Part shown: positions 1 to 11,710 of the stretch, piece by piece
How positions within the stretch are numbered: the stretch's first letter is position 1
Layout of the letters: each line of letters begins with the position of its first letter
Assembly: GCA_002633025.1 (NCBI GenBank)
Contig: NMRB01002536.1
Coordinates: 20,503 to 84,502, forward strand
DNA: 64,000 nt
Origin: Notospermus geniculatus
Taxonomy: Eukaryota; Nemertea; Pilidiophora; Heteronemertea; Lineidae
Reading direction: 5' to 3'
Notes under the pieces: generated by a model
Seen by the model: only the letters and a program-made list of their open reading frames with translations
Told to the model about the DNA's origin: nothing
Databases searched by the model: none
Translations under genes and position numbers: made by a program

Positions 1-64
1 TGCTTCCTACCAGATTCGAACCCACGGACCCTCGCATAAGGCATCAATCGCCAGCACTAAGGGG
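1..64 (-). repeat. tRNA-derived SINE head, truncated by window edge
   Basis: Read on the minus strand this contains a pol III B-box-like GGGTTCGAATC. The same stretch recurs at 45161-45253, where the matching A box is also present. It is probably a fragment of a SINE derived from a tRNA with a long variable arm (Leu or Ser type). It abuts the 12-bp array that follows. Confidence 0.5.
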
Positions 65-68
65 TAGC

Positions 69-270
69 ATTCAAAGTGGGATGTTCAAAGTGGGATGTAC
101 AAAGTGGGATGTTCAAAGTGGGATGTTCAAATTGGGATGTTCAAAGTGGGAAGTTCACAGAGGGAAGATCACAGAGGGAAGGTCACAGAGTGATGTTGAA
201 AGAGGGATGTTCAAAGAGGGAAGTTCAAAGTGGGAAGTTCAAAGAGGGAAGTTCACGGAAGGAATTCCAA
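69..270 (+). repeat. tandem array of a 12-bp unit, left arm
   Basis: About sixteen degenerate units of roughly TTCAAAGTGGGA with a two-base variable tail lie head to tail. Units alternate between GTGGGA and GAGGGA versions. An array of the same unit in opposite orientation lies at 791-1055, so the two behave as long repetitive inverted ends of one element of about 1 kb. The array is open in two forward frames, giving repetitive peptides that are artefacts of the 12-bp period. Confidence 0.8.
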
Positions 271-790
271 AGAAAACAAAAACAAAAGAATTGTGCCATT
301 GTGAATCAATTAGGAATTATAATTTGCACGACAAAAATTGTTCCGATCGTGGATTTTAATCTTTTATCCCGCCTCGTTCATATCGTTAATTTGCCTAAAT
401 GGGCTGCTCCATTATGGGGTCAAGGGGGGAAGGGGTCAATGACATTTTGTACCGGCACATGTTCAACACGGATCGCTACATGTAGGCCTAAAACAACAAT
501 GCTAGGATCTGACTGCACGCCAAATTTCTGTTAGCGCAACATACATAGGCCCTACATGTAGGCCTATATACGCAAAGTGTCAACATACTGTAGGCCTATA
601 CTGTTCGGCCCACGCCTATTCACATTACACACACAATCCTTGCATTCGGCAGACCAGCTACGAGGCCATGTCTTCACCACACAGCATAATGGAACAGTCC
701 AATTATGCTTTTTGTTGACAAAATGTTGTAGCCGTGCGGGAGATGTGTTTAGTTTATTTTTAGATGAATGACTTAATACTATTCCTTACT
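271..790. other. internal part of the array-flanked element
   Basis: About 520 bp between the two inverted 12-bp arrays. It contains several TAGGCCTA words and no convincing coding sequence. Short open frames have no recognisable domain. It looks like the non-coding core of a non-autonomous element. Confidence 0.4.
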
Positions 791-1055
791 ACCCTCTGTG
801 AAATATTCCCACTTTGAACATCCCACTTTGAACATCCCACTTTGGACTTCCCACTTTGAACTTCCCTCTTTGAACATCGCTCTGTGAACTTCCCACTTTG
901 AACTTCCAACTTTGAACTTCCCACTTCGAACTTCCCAGGTTGAACTTCCCACTTTGAACTTCCCTCTGTGATGTCTAATGGAAACAACGTAGAAATATTC
1001 CCTCTTTGGACTTCCCTTTTTGGACTTCCCTCTTTGAAAATATCCCTTTTTGGCG
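791..1055 (-). repeat. tandem array of the same 12-bp unit, inverted right arm
   Basis: About twenty units of the reverse complement (core CCCACTTTGAA) of the left array. Units vary between CACTTTGAA, CTCTTTGAA and CTTTTTGGA. A short non-repeat stretch at about 970-995 interrupts the array. With 69-270 it makes an inverted-repeat structure with about 520 bp between the arms. Confidence 0.8.
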
Positions 1056-1115
1056 GAAAATACCGCCCATAAGCACCAACCTTTTCTATTTTCAGTTTCA
1101 TACTAAAGAAACAGA

Positions 1116-2448
1116 ATGAATATCTGTAAAGTCTTGAAGATGCCACAGGGGAACATCAAGTCCCCCCTCAGAGCAACTGTCATTGCCGTGGGCCCAAAAC
1201 GAACATTTCTGGATAAACAGGGCAAAACCATTGACATGTGGACTGCATCAGTCGGAGAATCAGCAGCTGTGAAGATAAACGTGTATTCAACAGCCCAAAT
1301 TACCAAATTCCAAGCTGGCCAAACAATCCTCATCACGAACTTTACTACAAAGGGAACTCACTTGACAACAAGTGCTTCAACAAAAATCTAAGACAAAACG
1401 TGTTACGCTTTCTCAGGAAATACGCCAGCATGGACAAGAGATGATCTGCCCGCCAGATCCGCCAATCATTTCAATTAACCAAGCTAAGTCATCCCCGATC
1501 AAATCAAAAGTTTCCATTCGAGGAAAAGTCATCCAGGTAAAAAGTGCACATTTTCCACTTGAACTGACAAAAATATTGTTCTCATAAATAACCACATGTA
1601 TCTGCTACATGTACACTGCAATGAATTTTGCCCCAAAATCCCCTAGAAATTACAAGTTTTTTTGTTCCTTGAAAAAATGGTGCATTTTTCAGTCGCAGGA
1701 TGTTCGCGAAGTGACAATTAACCACAAGATCGCCAGTGAAAATCCCCATAAAAGACGTTGAAATCCAAGACTGCACTGGGCAAATCCAGTGCTCCCTGTG
1801 GAGAGAGGCCTCCACTTCGGCATCAACACTGGGCAGTATGTTGAAATCACAAACGTCTACGTTACAAGCTACCTGAGTCAGACATCTTTGAACACAACGG
1901 ATGCCACAAGGATCAGAGTAAGTACACAGTATAAACACTATAAACTTTGGAAACCAGATTCTTTGGTGAAGCTGCAAACAACAACACTGAACAAAACTGG
2001 ATTCACACAACCACTGGCAACCAAAAGGTCAGTTGTCCACTTGACTACACCCCCTTCATAAAAAATGAAATCGTCATTCACATTGTGTCAGGTCAGCATT
2101 CAAAATAGTCTTTCATGCCAATCCGCCACTCAAGAAACCGTCCATTTTAGACATTCACACACACTCGTACACCCTTGTATTGCAGGTTTGTCAACCACCA
2201 GAACTGACGATCAACACCAAAATCATTGCTATTCAAGATGGTGAGAATGACGACCTGATCCTGCTTGCTGATGATGAAGATGATCATCAAATCGAATACA
2301 CCACATCACTTACAATGATTCTCCAGCACATTCAAGATGCCCATAATGTAACCTTAGATGGTGTTGACGCCCTGCATGTGCAAGACGCTCTGCCCCTGTT
2401 GCTGCAATTCACTGCAAACGATGATGAGCATGTGCTGAACTATGTCAG
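1116..2448 (+). pseudogene. decayed multi-exon gene with RPA-like OB folds
   Basis: A first exon from ATG 1116 encodes an OB-fold-like segment (strands around LRATVIAVGPKR and GQTILITNF). An in-frame stop at 1389-1391 is avoided if one A is removed from the A run near 1380; the frame then continues to a consensus donor at 1537 (ATCCAG/GTAAAA). A second exon after an AG at 1697-1698 encodes a typical OB motif (DCTGQIQCSLW, then GQYVEITNVYV) and ends at a GTAAGT donor at 1918, but needs two further frame changes near 1745 and 1805. An open stretch at about 1945-2095 may be another exon. A last exon, 2186-2448, begins after TTGTATTGCAG, is acidic, and ends at a GT donor. OB folds of this kind bind single-stranded DNA in replication protein A large subunits and in RPA-like proteins of some Helitrons. 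The frameshifts suggest a relic or poor sequence. The 3' end is not identified. The fold assignment is by eye only. Confidence 0.45.
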
Positions 2449-3188
2449 GTAATTACATGTATGGTCGCCTCGTACTGTACTCTAACTTCTTTGCCCTAAA
2501 TTTCTAATCTTGCCATCATGCAATTTGGACAAATCAGTCCCCTTGTCTGCTAATTTGTATTTGTTATTTACTTTTGTATTTGTTATTAATTTTTGTCCGT
2601 CAATGTACTTTATGGTTTAGACAAGTTTGTTACCATCAAGTCATTGATCTGCTGATTTTAGTTTCATTCTGTGATGTAAAATGCATGACCACTTCATGAA
2701 ATACTAGTGTCAACAAAGGACATGGCCTGGTTTAGATGGCACCACAGTCAGCTACTCTTCAACAAACCAATATCCTCTGATGAAACTCACGGTTTTTCAT
2801 AAATTACCGGTATGCCATTTCTTGACTTCTGATTATTTTACTGTACAGTACATTTTATACATGTAAGTCAGAAATTCCAACAGCATTTTGTAGTTATGTG
2901 CTAATAACAATGCCATTGATTCATTTACTGATTTTATTTTTTGATACTTATTTTATGCTGCCAATACGGGAATACCAACAGCATAGACAGTTTTTTATGT
3001 TTATTGACTGGTATTTGTTGATTTTTGTAATGTTGTTAACCAACAATTCATGTTTAATCAATAAGATATTGATGGAACTTCATGTTGTTGTTACTGTTCA
3101 TAGTTTTCAGCATAGGCCTATATTATATAATATTGTGCATTAACACTGCCAGTATCATTCGTTATCTCGTACTGATTTTTTATACTGG
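2449..3188. other. AT-rich non-coding stretch
   Basis: No gene is evident. The sequence is AT-rich with TTGTTATT-type low complexity. It may be intron or 3' flank of the OB-fold gene. Confidence 0.4.
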
Positions 3189-3348
3189 TAAAGCTGCCCA
3201 TACACGATCAATATTATTGCACAATATGAGGATCACAATGGGCAATATTATTGTCAATCATTCTTCTAACTATCATGCTAGAAGCACAGGACCACCCATT
3301 TGGGCCCCATATTGTGCAATAATATTGCGCCGTGTATGGGCGGCTTAA
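3189..3348. mobile_element. 160-bp MITE with TTAA-like ends
   Basis: Terminal inverted repeats of about 40 bp start TAAAGCTGCCCATACACG on the left and end with the inverse CGTGTATGGGCGGCTTAA on the right. Both arms continue into CAATATTATTGCACAATATG. The TTAA boundary resembles piggyBac-type target duplications. There is no coding capacity. Confidence 0.75.
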
Positions 3349-4291
3349 TGCATTTTTTTTGCTACTTTTGTATTTGCACGATTTCATTCAAAATTTTTAT
3401 ATCACTGTGTTCTACTCATCGAGGCCTTTCATATCCTATTTTTTCACCTATTCTGTGTAGAAATGTGATTTTGTGGCACTTTTATCAAAATTATGTGCAC
3501 ATGCTTGCAACACCTTTGACAGAGCCCCTTGAACCAATGGTCATGCTGCTACATAAAAATCAATGGCCATTGAATAGTTTGCGGGATTGACGGGGTGTCA
3601 ACAGGCTGTGAATTGGTCCAATACCAGGAATCCAATGAATTGACGCAGCAAATTGACCCGATTTACTACGTACATTTTGTAATGCATTTTTGTAGTTCGC
3701 CTTATTGCCGCTAAGTGGCTCACTCTACTCAAATAACGCATTCGAGATCCAATACCGTGCTCCTTGCGAGTAGTGCAAACAATCTCCAAACCCAAACAGT
3801 TTTATGTTATACGAGGGGCACAAAATGGAGATTTTGGAGATACGTGTATTCCTGAAAAACTGCTGTCCATTTCTGTTATGAGTGTACATGTACACTTCGA
3901 AGATAGACTATGAGTTCATTATAAAAGTCACTGTGCAAGTGCCTAGTGCGACACCCGCGGCGATCGTCAAAGCGAACGGTTACCGTACCAATTATCTCAT
4001 TTGACAGTTAGAAGGCACAACGTGTTGGCTTTCATCTTGAATCCGACGTTTAAGTTCATCACATTTTTTATTGGCAATTTTGTGCATAAAGGCATGCAAG
4101 CAGCTCTCAGGTCTGATGAGCATGATCGCCGCGTCCCAAAATAGTGTACGGTTGACACGTGTTGTCGCCATGGACGAAAGAGCTCAACTTTCATGTAGGT
4201 AAATGCAGTCTAGTGGTACATGTATGTACAAGTGCTGGTATTTACTGGGAAATTTACTATCACGGTGAAGTGTTCGATTTGGAAGCATACC
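3349..4291. other. no gene seen; dispersed repeat piece at 3755-3806
   Basis: No coding sequence is recognised. The stretch around 3755-3806 (GTAGTGCAAACAATCTCC) closely matches 45303-45352, which lies next to a SINE head, so it may belong to the body of that SINE family. Confidence 0.4.
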
Positions 4292-4466
4292 TAAAGGCTC
4301 TCCACGTGAGAGTTTTCTCGCAGAAGTTGGCTCACAATGGGCAATTCACCATTATTTGTTCCTCACGGCTTACGCTGGGACCAATGACACAAACAACTGC
4401 TCGCAGTTGAGTTGCCCATAGAGAGCCAACTTGCGCAAGAAAACTCTCATGTGAGAGGCGCCTTAA
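4292..4466. mobile_element. 175-bp MITE with ~50-bp inverted ends
   Basis: The left end reads AAGGCTCTCCACGTGAGAG and the right end is its inverse, GTGAGAGGCGCCTT. Both continue into matching GTTGGCTC and TGGGCAA segments. The element is non-coding. Confidence 0.75.
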
Positions 4467-4894
4467 CTGTTCGCTGTCTCTAACTACCCCATAACGGAAT
4501 TCATGCAAGTGGAGGTGCACACGGTAAACTACAGCACGCTGCTCTTCTTTCTTTGGTGAGATGTTACTCATAAATGTAATGTATAGGAAGCCTTAGGAAA
4601 AAGCCGAAAGTTTCCTTGGTGGAAAATATTTCCTGTTACTTTAATAAACCAAAATAACTCGGGATATTGATCTCCGTAGATATAATTTTTTCCGCTTAAA
4701 AAGTGGACTCCTGCGTTTCTATTGGCTTCTGGACCCACGAAAACGCGATTTCGAACGGAAAAAAATGTGTTTTCTGCATTCAAGAATTTGAGAATTCGAT
4801 CCCAATAACAAACCAATCGTATTTCTGGTAGAAATGAAGCTGCAGAGTTGAGTACCAGAGCAAATCGTTTTTGCGCTAATACCCAGCGATCATC

Positions 4895-7800
4895 ATGGAC
4901 TTGTCAAGTTCAAACATCACAGCAGTATCGCCGCATACCGACAGTCTCGGCATTCGAATTTACTCAGCCATTTTGGAAGCCACAACCAAATATACTTGGG
5001 CCTTCATGGTCGTAGTTGGCCTCCCAGGTAATGTCCTTGCACTTGCGATTTCTCTGCAGCGGTCGAATAGGAGGAACGCGGCATGTTTATACATGGGTGC
5101 TATTGCGGCGGCTGATTTTTTTGTTCTTATCAACTATGGTGTGTGTGAGTCAGCGATGTTTTGGATTGTAGGTGTAAACCTCGGTGAACTACCGCTTCAG
5201 TAAGTTGCAAAACGTTTTGTCCTTCTTCACTACATGTAAACGATTAGGTTGAAATGGGAGGTTCGATTATAAGTCAAATCTCAGAGACCTCATGACGTCA
5301 TTCAGTCACATCAACTTGCCGCACCGGGTCTTTTGTAACGGTTTTCAGTCGATCTACCAATCACTTTTTTTTCTGCACAGATTTTGTTGGTACTTCGCAT
5401 ACACCTTTGGTTCCATCTCCGGGATAAATTTGACTCTGATGTCCATAGATCGAGTCATCGCTGTCCGATTTCCGCTGCATGCTGTTCGGCTGTGTACAAC
5501 AGGGAGAGCTAAGAGAGCAGTAGCCGTCACATACACCGTCATCATGTCTCTTAACCTGCACATATTCTTCGTCTACAGAAAGGAAGGTAAGACAACTATT
5601 CAACATAAATACGTACATGTACAGGACTGGTTCAGTGTACCGGTACTTTACCGGAAGCAACATTGTGTACCGGCATTGTATATTGATATACATGTATCAT
5701 GATATTTTCAAACTTGATAATTTGAGATATCTCCGCCCGTGGTTGAGGTAGAGACATGATATCACCCATATACAGGTTATTGAGGATGCCCATTTCGATT
5801 ATGCAATGACCTTGATGATCAGGTCAAGGTCAAACTTGATAATTTGAAACGTCTCTGTCTGTGGTAGCAGTAGAGGTTTGATAACACACATATATAGGTT
5901 ATTTAGGATGCATATTTCGATTATGCAATGACCCTGATGATCATAGGTCAAGGTCAAGGTGGGAGGTCAAGGTCAAACTTCCCAAAGAACTGATAAACAA
6001 TGAAACTCACTGAACAGGAAGTGGATAGTATAACCTATAGTACAGTAGAGACCCCTATTATCGAGAGGTTGAACTACATTCTGGACGCAAGGGCCCAACG
6101 CGCCGAGTAGCGGCGAACAGCGAAGCTAGCCAAAGACTTTTCACGGGTCAGTCATTAGAATTGGACTCATAGGAGATATGCAACTAATGTTCAGATGGAA
6201 TATACCGGGCCGTTGGTTCACGTTTTTAGTGGCTGCGAACGTTAGATGGGTACATTAGGTAGCAATATACAGACGGATTTGCCGGGGAATTGCTCTGTGG
6301 ATGTTGTATAATGTGATTTTTGTAAGATTTTTCTGAGTTGCAACGTCATTTCTAATTATCATAAATATGTTGAGTAGCTGGAATGTATTATAAAAAGATT
6401 TATTCAGAAGCCAAAAGCATGACATGGCCCGCTGGCGCATCGGTAGAGCGTGCGGCTATGAATCCGGGGAAGTCGCGGGAGAAATATCTCCCCCAGCCCT
6501 TCCATTTTCCTACAAAACTGCATAACCCTACTTGCTAATAAATACCATTAACCACAGATCCCTGTCAACTGTCCTGCATTCAGAGAGACTATTCAGTAGT
6601 CTCTCTGAATGCAGGGGCAGCTAAATACCATCAACATTCCCCTCCCAGTCACCAAAAATATCAACAACCCCACTAACGTTCAAGACTACTGGATTGCCGC
6701 ATTCATCGAACATGCAAATCACTGAATACACAGTACATGTGGATGGAAATGATTCGACCCCTAACAGGCCTAACACACGAAACACACTGGGTGCGCTTGT
6801 CACTGCTTGTAGTGGTCAACATTAACTATTACCAATGGTTGGAAACGATATTACATTTCAGCAAGGCCCTGTCGGCTAAAAGCTGTGATATGCCATATGA
6901 CTCCCACAAGCTTCTGACAACTTGGCTTAGAGTGGAGCATATTATATTTGTAAGTCCCGTGGTGGCCCGGCAAGACGTTCTGTATAATTGCGTTTCACCA
7001 ATCATTTCAATGGGGATCCTAGCTCGATAGAGGACAGCACACCGAAACCCGTTGTAAAAGAATCTAATGTCCCCCGATATATGATGTCCCCCAACAATTC
7101 ATTTACGGATTAAGCGGCACCATTGAATCGGACTCTAGAGAGACCAAGACCCTTAATCGTGTGACAAACAATGCAGGGGAACATCAGAAGGGTGGGGGCA
7201 TTAGATTTCATCACACCTGTCCTAATACAATCATTGTCCATGATGTACGCCTTTTGTGTGGGAAATTGATCAGGACCGGGATGTCAGTTCTATTTCAATA
7301 GATTTAACCACTTGTGACACCTATTGAAAAAGTCGGCTAGCGTCCCAATCTCGTACCCAGAGATTCGTTACGCTCGGGCCGAGGTTGTAGGTCGCTCCAC
7401 TAATCTCTGGAGATGGCTAGCCATTTTCACGCCTTAGGTGTGATTTTTGGTATCGTGCAATTTTTGACCGAATTTTAACCACAAATGCACTGAAATGACT
7501 TGAGTATAAAATGTTCACACAGAAATGTCCTTAGAAAGTTTTTTTCGAGGGATCTGTTGTATTTATTGAAGAAAATCCACAGCACTACTCGGCGCACTGT
7601 GTAAACTTGGAGTGAAGCGGGATGCGCCGTGTGTAACGCACTTGCCTGCATTTTGGTTCCCGAAGCCACCGCTAGGGCTTAGCCGTCTCCAGAGATTAGT
7701 GTAGCGACCATCAACCTCGGCCGAGCGTAACTAATCTCTGGGTACGAGATTGCTAGCGTCCCCATTGAATAACGAACTCGACAGTTGCCTTCAGAGGTAC

Positions 7801-10677
7801 CGCATAATGTATATGTAGGAGTCATGGCGAGTCTTAAGTTGCCCGTAGCAAGGTTATGAGAACCTCGGCACCCTGCATACATTGTTTGTTATGTGTGCAC
7901 ATTGAGCTGAGATTGCATGATGCTGGACTACCGGTCTAGTTTGCTTATTTTGGGGGCCCTTGCGCTGTTCATCAGTTGCCTCTCTGCAACTAGAAAGAAA
8001 TGACCTATCGTCGCCTCTAAGTTCAGCGGTTAACACAAAATGTATAAAAAAGTATAAAAAGGCTTTTTAATGAAGTCTTAGTGGACAACCTGGTGTTCTG
8101 GGTCAAATTGTCCTCGGTATCCATTTCCTTCGGCTCATACATGTTACAAACGCATTCTCCCTACCGCAAAATTCTGTCGTCTGTTGGTTGCATTTTTTAC
8201 TCTTTAGTTCAACAAGGGTTGTGACGTATTGTTATATTGTTGCGCTCTATGTCCGTCCGACTCGCTGTCGGTGCGAGGATGCGTCCATCCGTTCATCCAT
8301 CTACAATTTGCTTTCCGCGCAATCACTTAAAAAACACCACCACGCGTCATCATTTTGGTAGGGATGTTACTTGGGTACTAATTACACAATCCTATTGATT
8401 TTGGGATTTTGATATCCAATATGAATCGAATACTTACATTTATGATCTCTCTCGAATTTGCCTTCCGCGCATTAACTAAAAAACGCCACGAACGAGTTTT
8501 CGCCACCGCCCAGGTAGGCCATCGAGGACGCTTATCTGTTGATCGAATATACCCGGAAAATACATGTAGAAAATGGGGATTGTAATCGTAGGTCTCTGGG
8601 CGATTGCGAAAACTCTCCATCACTGAAGTCACCATCACCACCGTTTTGTTGTGGATGTTGGGATTAGGTAACTATACAGCGTACACCGTATCAATTTTAC
8701 AAAAGCTTAAGGTTCTCGCCTATTCGAAAGGAATCACATTTCTTCAACTAAACAAGAAAAGGACATCGGAGCGATGTCAATCGTTTCCGATGAGAAGTTT
8801 ACTACTCTAGGGCTAATTTACTGTGACCTTGACCTCTGACCTTGAGAAGTATTGCGTAACTGGAACAGGCATACTTGATTAAACTTATAGGCGATGGTTA
8901 ATTCAGTCTTCTAATTAGTTTTCTCTTGAAATTCTGAGCAGATTTGCACTTTAGAATTGTTTGACCTTGACCTTGGCCTCTGACCTTCAAGGTCATAGCG
9001 TAATCTGAAAGCTCATCCTCGATAACCTAGGCGTAGATGAAGGTTTTAGGCTTCCACCATCACCAGGTTCTGTCTCATGTTATTTGTGATGGTTGGCTGT
9101 GACCTTGACCTCTGACCTTGAGAAGTATTGCATAACTGGAACAGGATCTCTGATTAAACCTATCGGGGATGGTTAATTCAGGCTTCTAATTCGTTTTCTC
9201 CTGAAATTCCGAGGAGATTTGCACTTAAGAACTGTTTGACCTTGACCTTGACCTCTGACCTTCAAGGTCATTGCGTAATCTGAAAGCTCATCCTTGATAA
9301 CCTAGGTATGGGTGAAGGTTTTAGGCGTCTACCATCACGAGATTCTGACTTATGTCATGTTATCAAATTTGAATATCAAATCTCACCATGATATCAGCAA
9401 ATATCATGCGACCGAGCAGGTGCAAACTGAAAATTTCAGTTGCAATAACATCCGTAGATGAGCTATGATGTTGTGATACCAGTTTCAAGTTGCTTACTGT
9501 GGCAGCTTTCCTGATATGTCAAAATATCAAATTTGATATATCAATATCATTATGATGCGGACACTGGACAATAAATTCGTTGATGCCAGTATCTTGCCAA
9601 GGGTCATAAACATAGGGAAGGAACTTGTTACTAGTGCTCTAGCGGGCCTTGGAGACAAGATATTCAAGAAACAAAAGTGTGACACACAAAATCTCAGCTT
9701 TTGATATATCAATTTCACCATGAACCAGGTTTTGCAGACCGGAAATTTTCATTCCATCTTGTAGCTCAGGTCATGTTGCCTGGGGATAGGTCATATCAGG
9801 TCTGTAGCTCTTGCAGGAACAAAGTTACAGGTGTGACAGACTGGACAGACAGACAGACAGACACCATGACCAAACACAATATGGTTTCCGATCTTGAGAT
9901 CGGAAACCATAATGACGACTGAGGAGTAGGCTACTGCTTACTGTGCGACAGCGTGGATGTTTTTCTGATTTTAAAGGAGACTCAAAGTGCATTCTGTCAA
10001 TATAAGCTGCCTTTTGCGTGACAAGAGACCGTGACAACGTCAGCCTCGAACAAACAACGCCAGGAAACGTTTGATCTACGTCATTCAGGACATCTGTCGG
10101 GTTGTTAACGAGGCTGCACGTTGACAACGTCGTCTTGCCAAGCAAAGCAATGGTGAAGGCTCATACATGTAAACCCATTTTTTATCCAGAGGCAGCGCTC
10201 ATAGTCCGTTTGTTTATCCCCGAGTACCCATCTTTGGAGTCGCTGATAGTTGCTTATCATATTTTTGTTGGAACAGTCCTTCCTTTTTCCGTCATTGTTT
10301 TATGCAATTTTTGGATCATCTTAACGCTGAAGGCCTCAACGAGGTGGAGGAAAGAGACAAACGAAATGAATAAATCTCGCGAGAACGATACGAGATACAT
10401 CACCCGGATGTTGATAGTCGTCTGCTTTGCCTACGTCGTGACGTCACTTCCTTACCGGATGGGTGAAGCATTAATTGACGGTATTCCCGCAATTAGTAAA
10501 ATGTACGATATGAATGACAGGTACTGGTATGTTCGTTTTCAAGCAGAACATTTTATTTTTGCGAATCTCTGGCACCTTAACTACGCCATTAATTTCTACA
10601 TTTATTGCTTGGCTGGCGGAGCTAAGTACCGAAATGACGTCAAGGTAATCGTTCGTAGAATACTTTCATGTCGATAA
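4895..10677 (+). CDS. class A (rhodopsin-like) GPCR, peptide-receptor type, 3 exons
   Basis: Seven-transmembrane receptor of 346 aa, expected in the plasma membrane and coupled to a heterotrimeric G protein. Exons are 4895-5199, 5381-5586 and 10148-10677. The splice sites (CTTCA/GTAAGT, TTTCTGCACAG/A, GAAG/GTAAGA, GCAAAG/CAATGG) keep the phase throughout. The short N-terminus has a glycosylation site (N7). TM1 carries the conserved GN (45-46) and TM2 D74. TM3 ends in SIDRV (124-127) in place of DRY, C178 can pair with a TM3 cysteine, and TM5 has P216. TM6 lacks the CWxP tryptophan (VTSLPY), and TM7 has LNYAINFYIY (314-323) instead of NPxxY. TM4 lacks the usual tryptophan. This pattern is typical of divergent FMRFamide-like or orphan peptide receptors expanded in marine invertebrates; the ligand cannot be inferred. 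ATG 4895 lies in a favourable context (CATCATGG). The third exon's acceptor is the least certain site. The 4.6-kb second intron is full of repeats. Confidence 0.8.
5711..5980. repeat. imperfect ~125-bp tandem duplication with AGGTCA half-sites
   Basis: Two units beginning CAAACTTGATAATTTGA follow each other in the receptor intron. Each ends in a run of AGGTCAAGGTCA. The half-sites look like TCAAGGTCA sites of monomeric nuclear receptors, but the same words occur in other repeats of this window and are more likely repeat sequence than enhancers. Confidence 0.6.
6427..6468 (+). repeat. degenerate tRNA-like fragment
   Basis: GCTGGCGCATCGGTAGAGC resembles the D-arm and A box of a tRNA. A matching B box is not clear. 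It is probably a truncated SINE head or tRNA pseudogene. Confidence 0.3.
6574..6614. repeat. 41-bp perfect hairpin
   Basis: CTGCATTCAGAGAGACTA and its reverse complement are separated by a few bases. It may be a tiny foldback element or the remnant of one. Confidence 0.6.
7060..7222. repeat. dispersed repeat, copy related to 57193-57370
   Basis: A stretch including GAGAGACCAAGACCCTTAAT and ending near ATCACACCTGTCCTAA recurs at 57193-57370 in the same orientation. Its ends carry short inverted repeats (ATCTAATGTCCCC and GGGGCATTAGAT), suggesting a non-autonomous DNA transposon. Confidence 0.6.
7336..7770. mobile_element. foldback element, ~85-bp arms around a 250-bp core
   Basis: The left arm runs through CAATCTCGTACCCAGAGATT to about 7428. 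The right arm is its inverse and ends about 7770 (CTGGGTACGAGATTG). Arm identity is high. The core shows no gene. Confidence 0.75.
8821..9360. repeat. two tandem units, 276-bp period, with TGACCTTGACCT motifs
   Basis: The segment starting CTGTGACCTTGACCTCTGAC at 8821 is repeated at 9097 with about 88-90% identity by eye. Each unit carries two clusters of TGACCTTGACCT. It lies in intron 2 of the first receptor gene. Confidence 0.75.
9361..9910. repeat. dispersed-element tail with GACA repeat and terminal hairpin
   Basis: ATATCAAATTTGATAT-type palindromes are followed by a GACA microsatellite (9844-9864) and a 30-bp hairpin (9881-9910) with the arm ATGGTTTCCGATCTT. Short simple-repeat tails followed by a hairpin are seen at the ends of dispersed non-autonomous elements, but the family is not identified here. 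Confidence 0.45.
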
Positions 10678-10956
10678 AAACTCACAAGAAAGTAATAAAT
10701 TTATGCAGAGCAAGGGGCATGATTGTGACGTGGGAAAAGCTGTGACTAATCACACAAAAGCACCACCTGGAATCAGTTTGACACGATCGGACCGTGGAAA
10801 TCTTCTGTCAAAATTGGTCTGCTTTCTATAAAACTACTATAAACTTCAAGGGGTACATTGCATTCATTCCCTAGCCTGCGCTAAACATACCTGAGTTAAG
10901 GGAGTCAACCTCGCCCCATGTAGAGTAACCCTCCTTCATAGCGTATCCACGAATGC
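10678..10956. other. 3' flank of first receptor gene
   Basis: No gene is seen. GTAATAAATT at about 10690 is near a possible polyadenylation context (variant of AATAAA), just after the stop codon of the receptor. Confidence 0.3.
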
Positions 10957-11129
10957 AACAGGAGCTGACAGCGAGTTGACCAATAGGTGTCACTACGGCC
11001 CAATTCAATGCATATGGCGGACCCAGTCATTATTGATCGAGCAGCAATCACGTAGATTTTCCTGTACATTGGTCCGCTAGGACTTTGCCGCCATCTGTTG
11101 GCAACATGCGCGGCTGACTGCTCCTATTG
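10957..11129. mobile_element. 173-bp MITE, copy 1 (GGAGCTGACAGC family)
   Basis: The ends are inverted repeats of about 17 bp (ACAGGAGCTGACAGC and the inverse GGCTGACTGCTCCTATTG). A copy of exactly the same length lies at 48101-48273. It is non-coding. Confidence 0.8.
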
Positions 11130-11258
11130 TTATTGGAGAATGATGCAATCACCGCCGGTGGCGCCTGCTGTCGACAAAATTGGCACTGCTGTGGCCCTTC
11201 AATAGCAGGATATGTCAACCAGGACTTGCATTTCTAGGACTACCATATCTCGTGCACC

Positions 11259-11396
11259 AAGGCCCGTATGCATAAAGGTGGAATAAGGGAGGTAGAGATA
11301 TTCCAGGTATAACTTCACGTAAAAACTTGAAGTTATACCTGGAATAAGCTATCCCTCCCTTATTCCACCTTTGTCATATTTATGCAAACGGGCCTT
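11259..11396. mobile_element. 138-bp near-perfect palindromic MITE
   Basis: Arms of about 62 bp begin AAGGCCCGTATGCATAAA and end with the inverse, TATGCAAACGGGCCTT. The loop is only a few bases, so the single strand could form a long hairpin. Confidence 0.8.
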
Positions 11397-11710
11397 AGAG
11401 AAAACAACGAAGGTGTTATGTGTATAAGAATTTTGAATTGTCAGGAAGTACTTAGTATGATTTTTTCCTTTTTTTAATTATTTCTTGAATAGTGAGGAAC
11501 ATTTTACATCAATAATATTGAAAAACTCATGCCTCCTCATTTCCAACCATTGCCACGTAACGGTATCTGAAAAACAGGAACAAATTAGACAAACAGAAAA
11601 TGAATACTAATGATTTGAGTCACATCATCCTCCCACAGCACGTTTTTTTACATGGTATATATGTACCATGTTTCAGATCAATAGCCCCAGCTGTTACGAA
11701 ACGTGCCCTG

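Noticed and set aside
76-534. Two overlapping forward frames of 92-152 codons
   Set aside because: They translate the 12-bp tandem array; a unit length divisible by three keeps several frames open. No protein family fits.
5815-5980. Nuclear-receptor enhancer from AGGTCA clusters
   Set aside because: The motif belongs to several repeat families in this window (also 8821-9280 and 50440-50600), so it is not evidence of regulation by itself.
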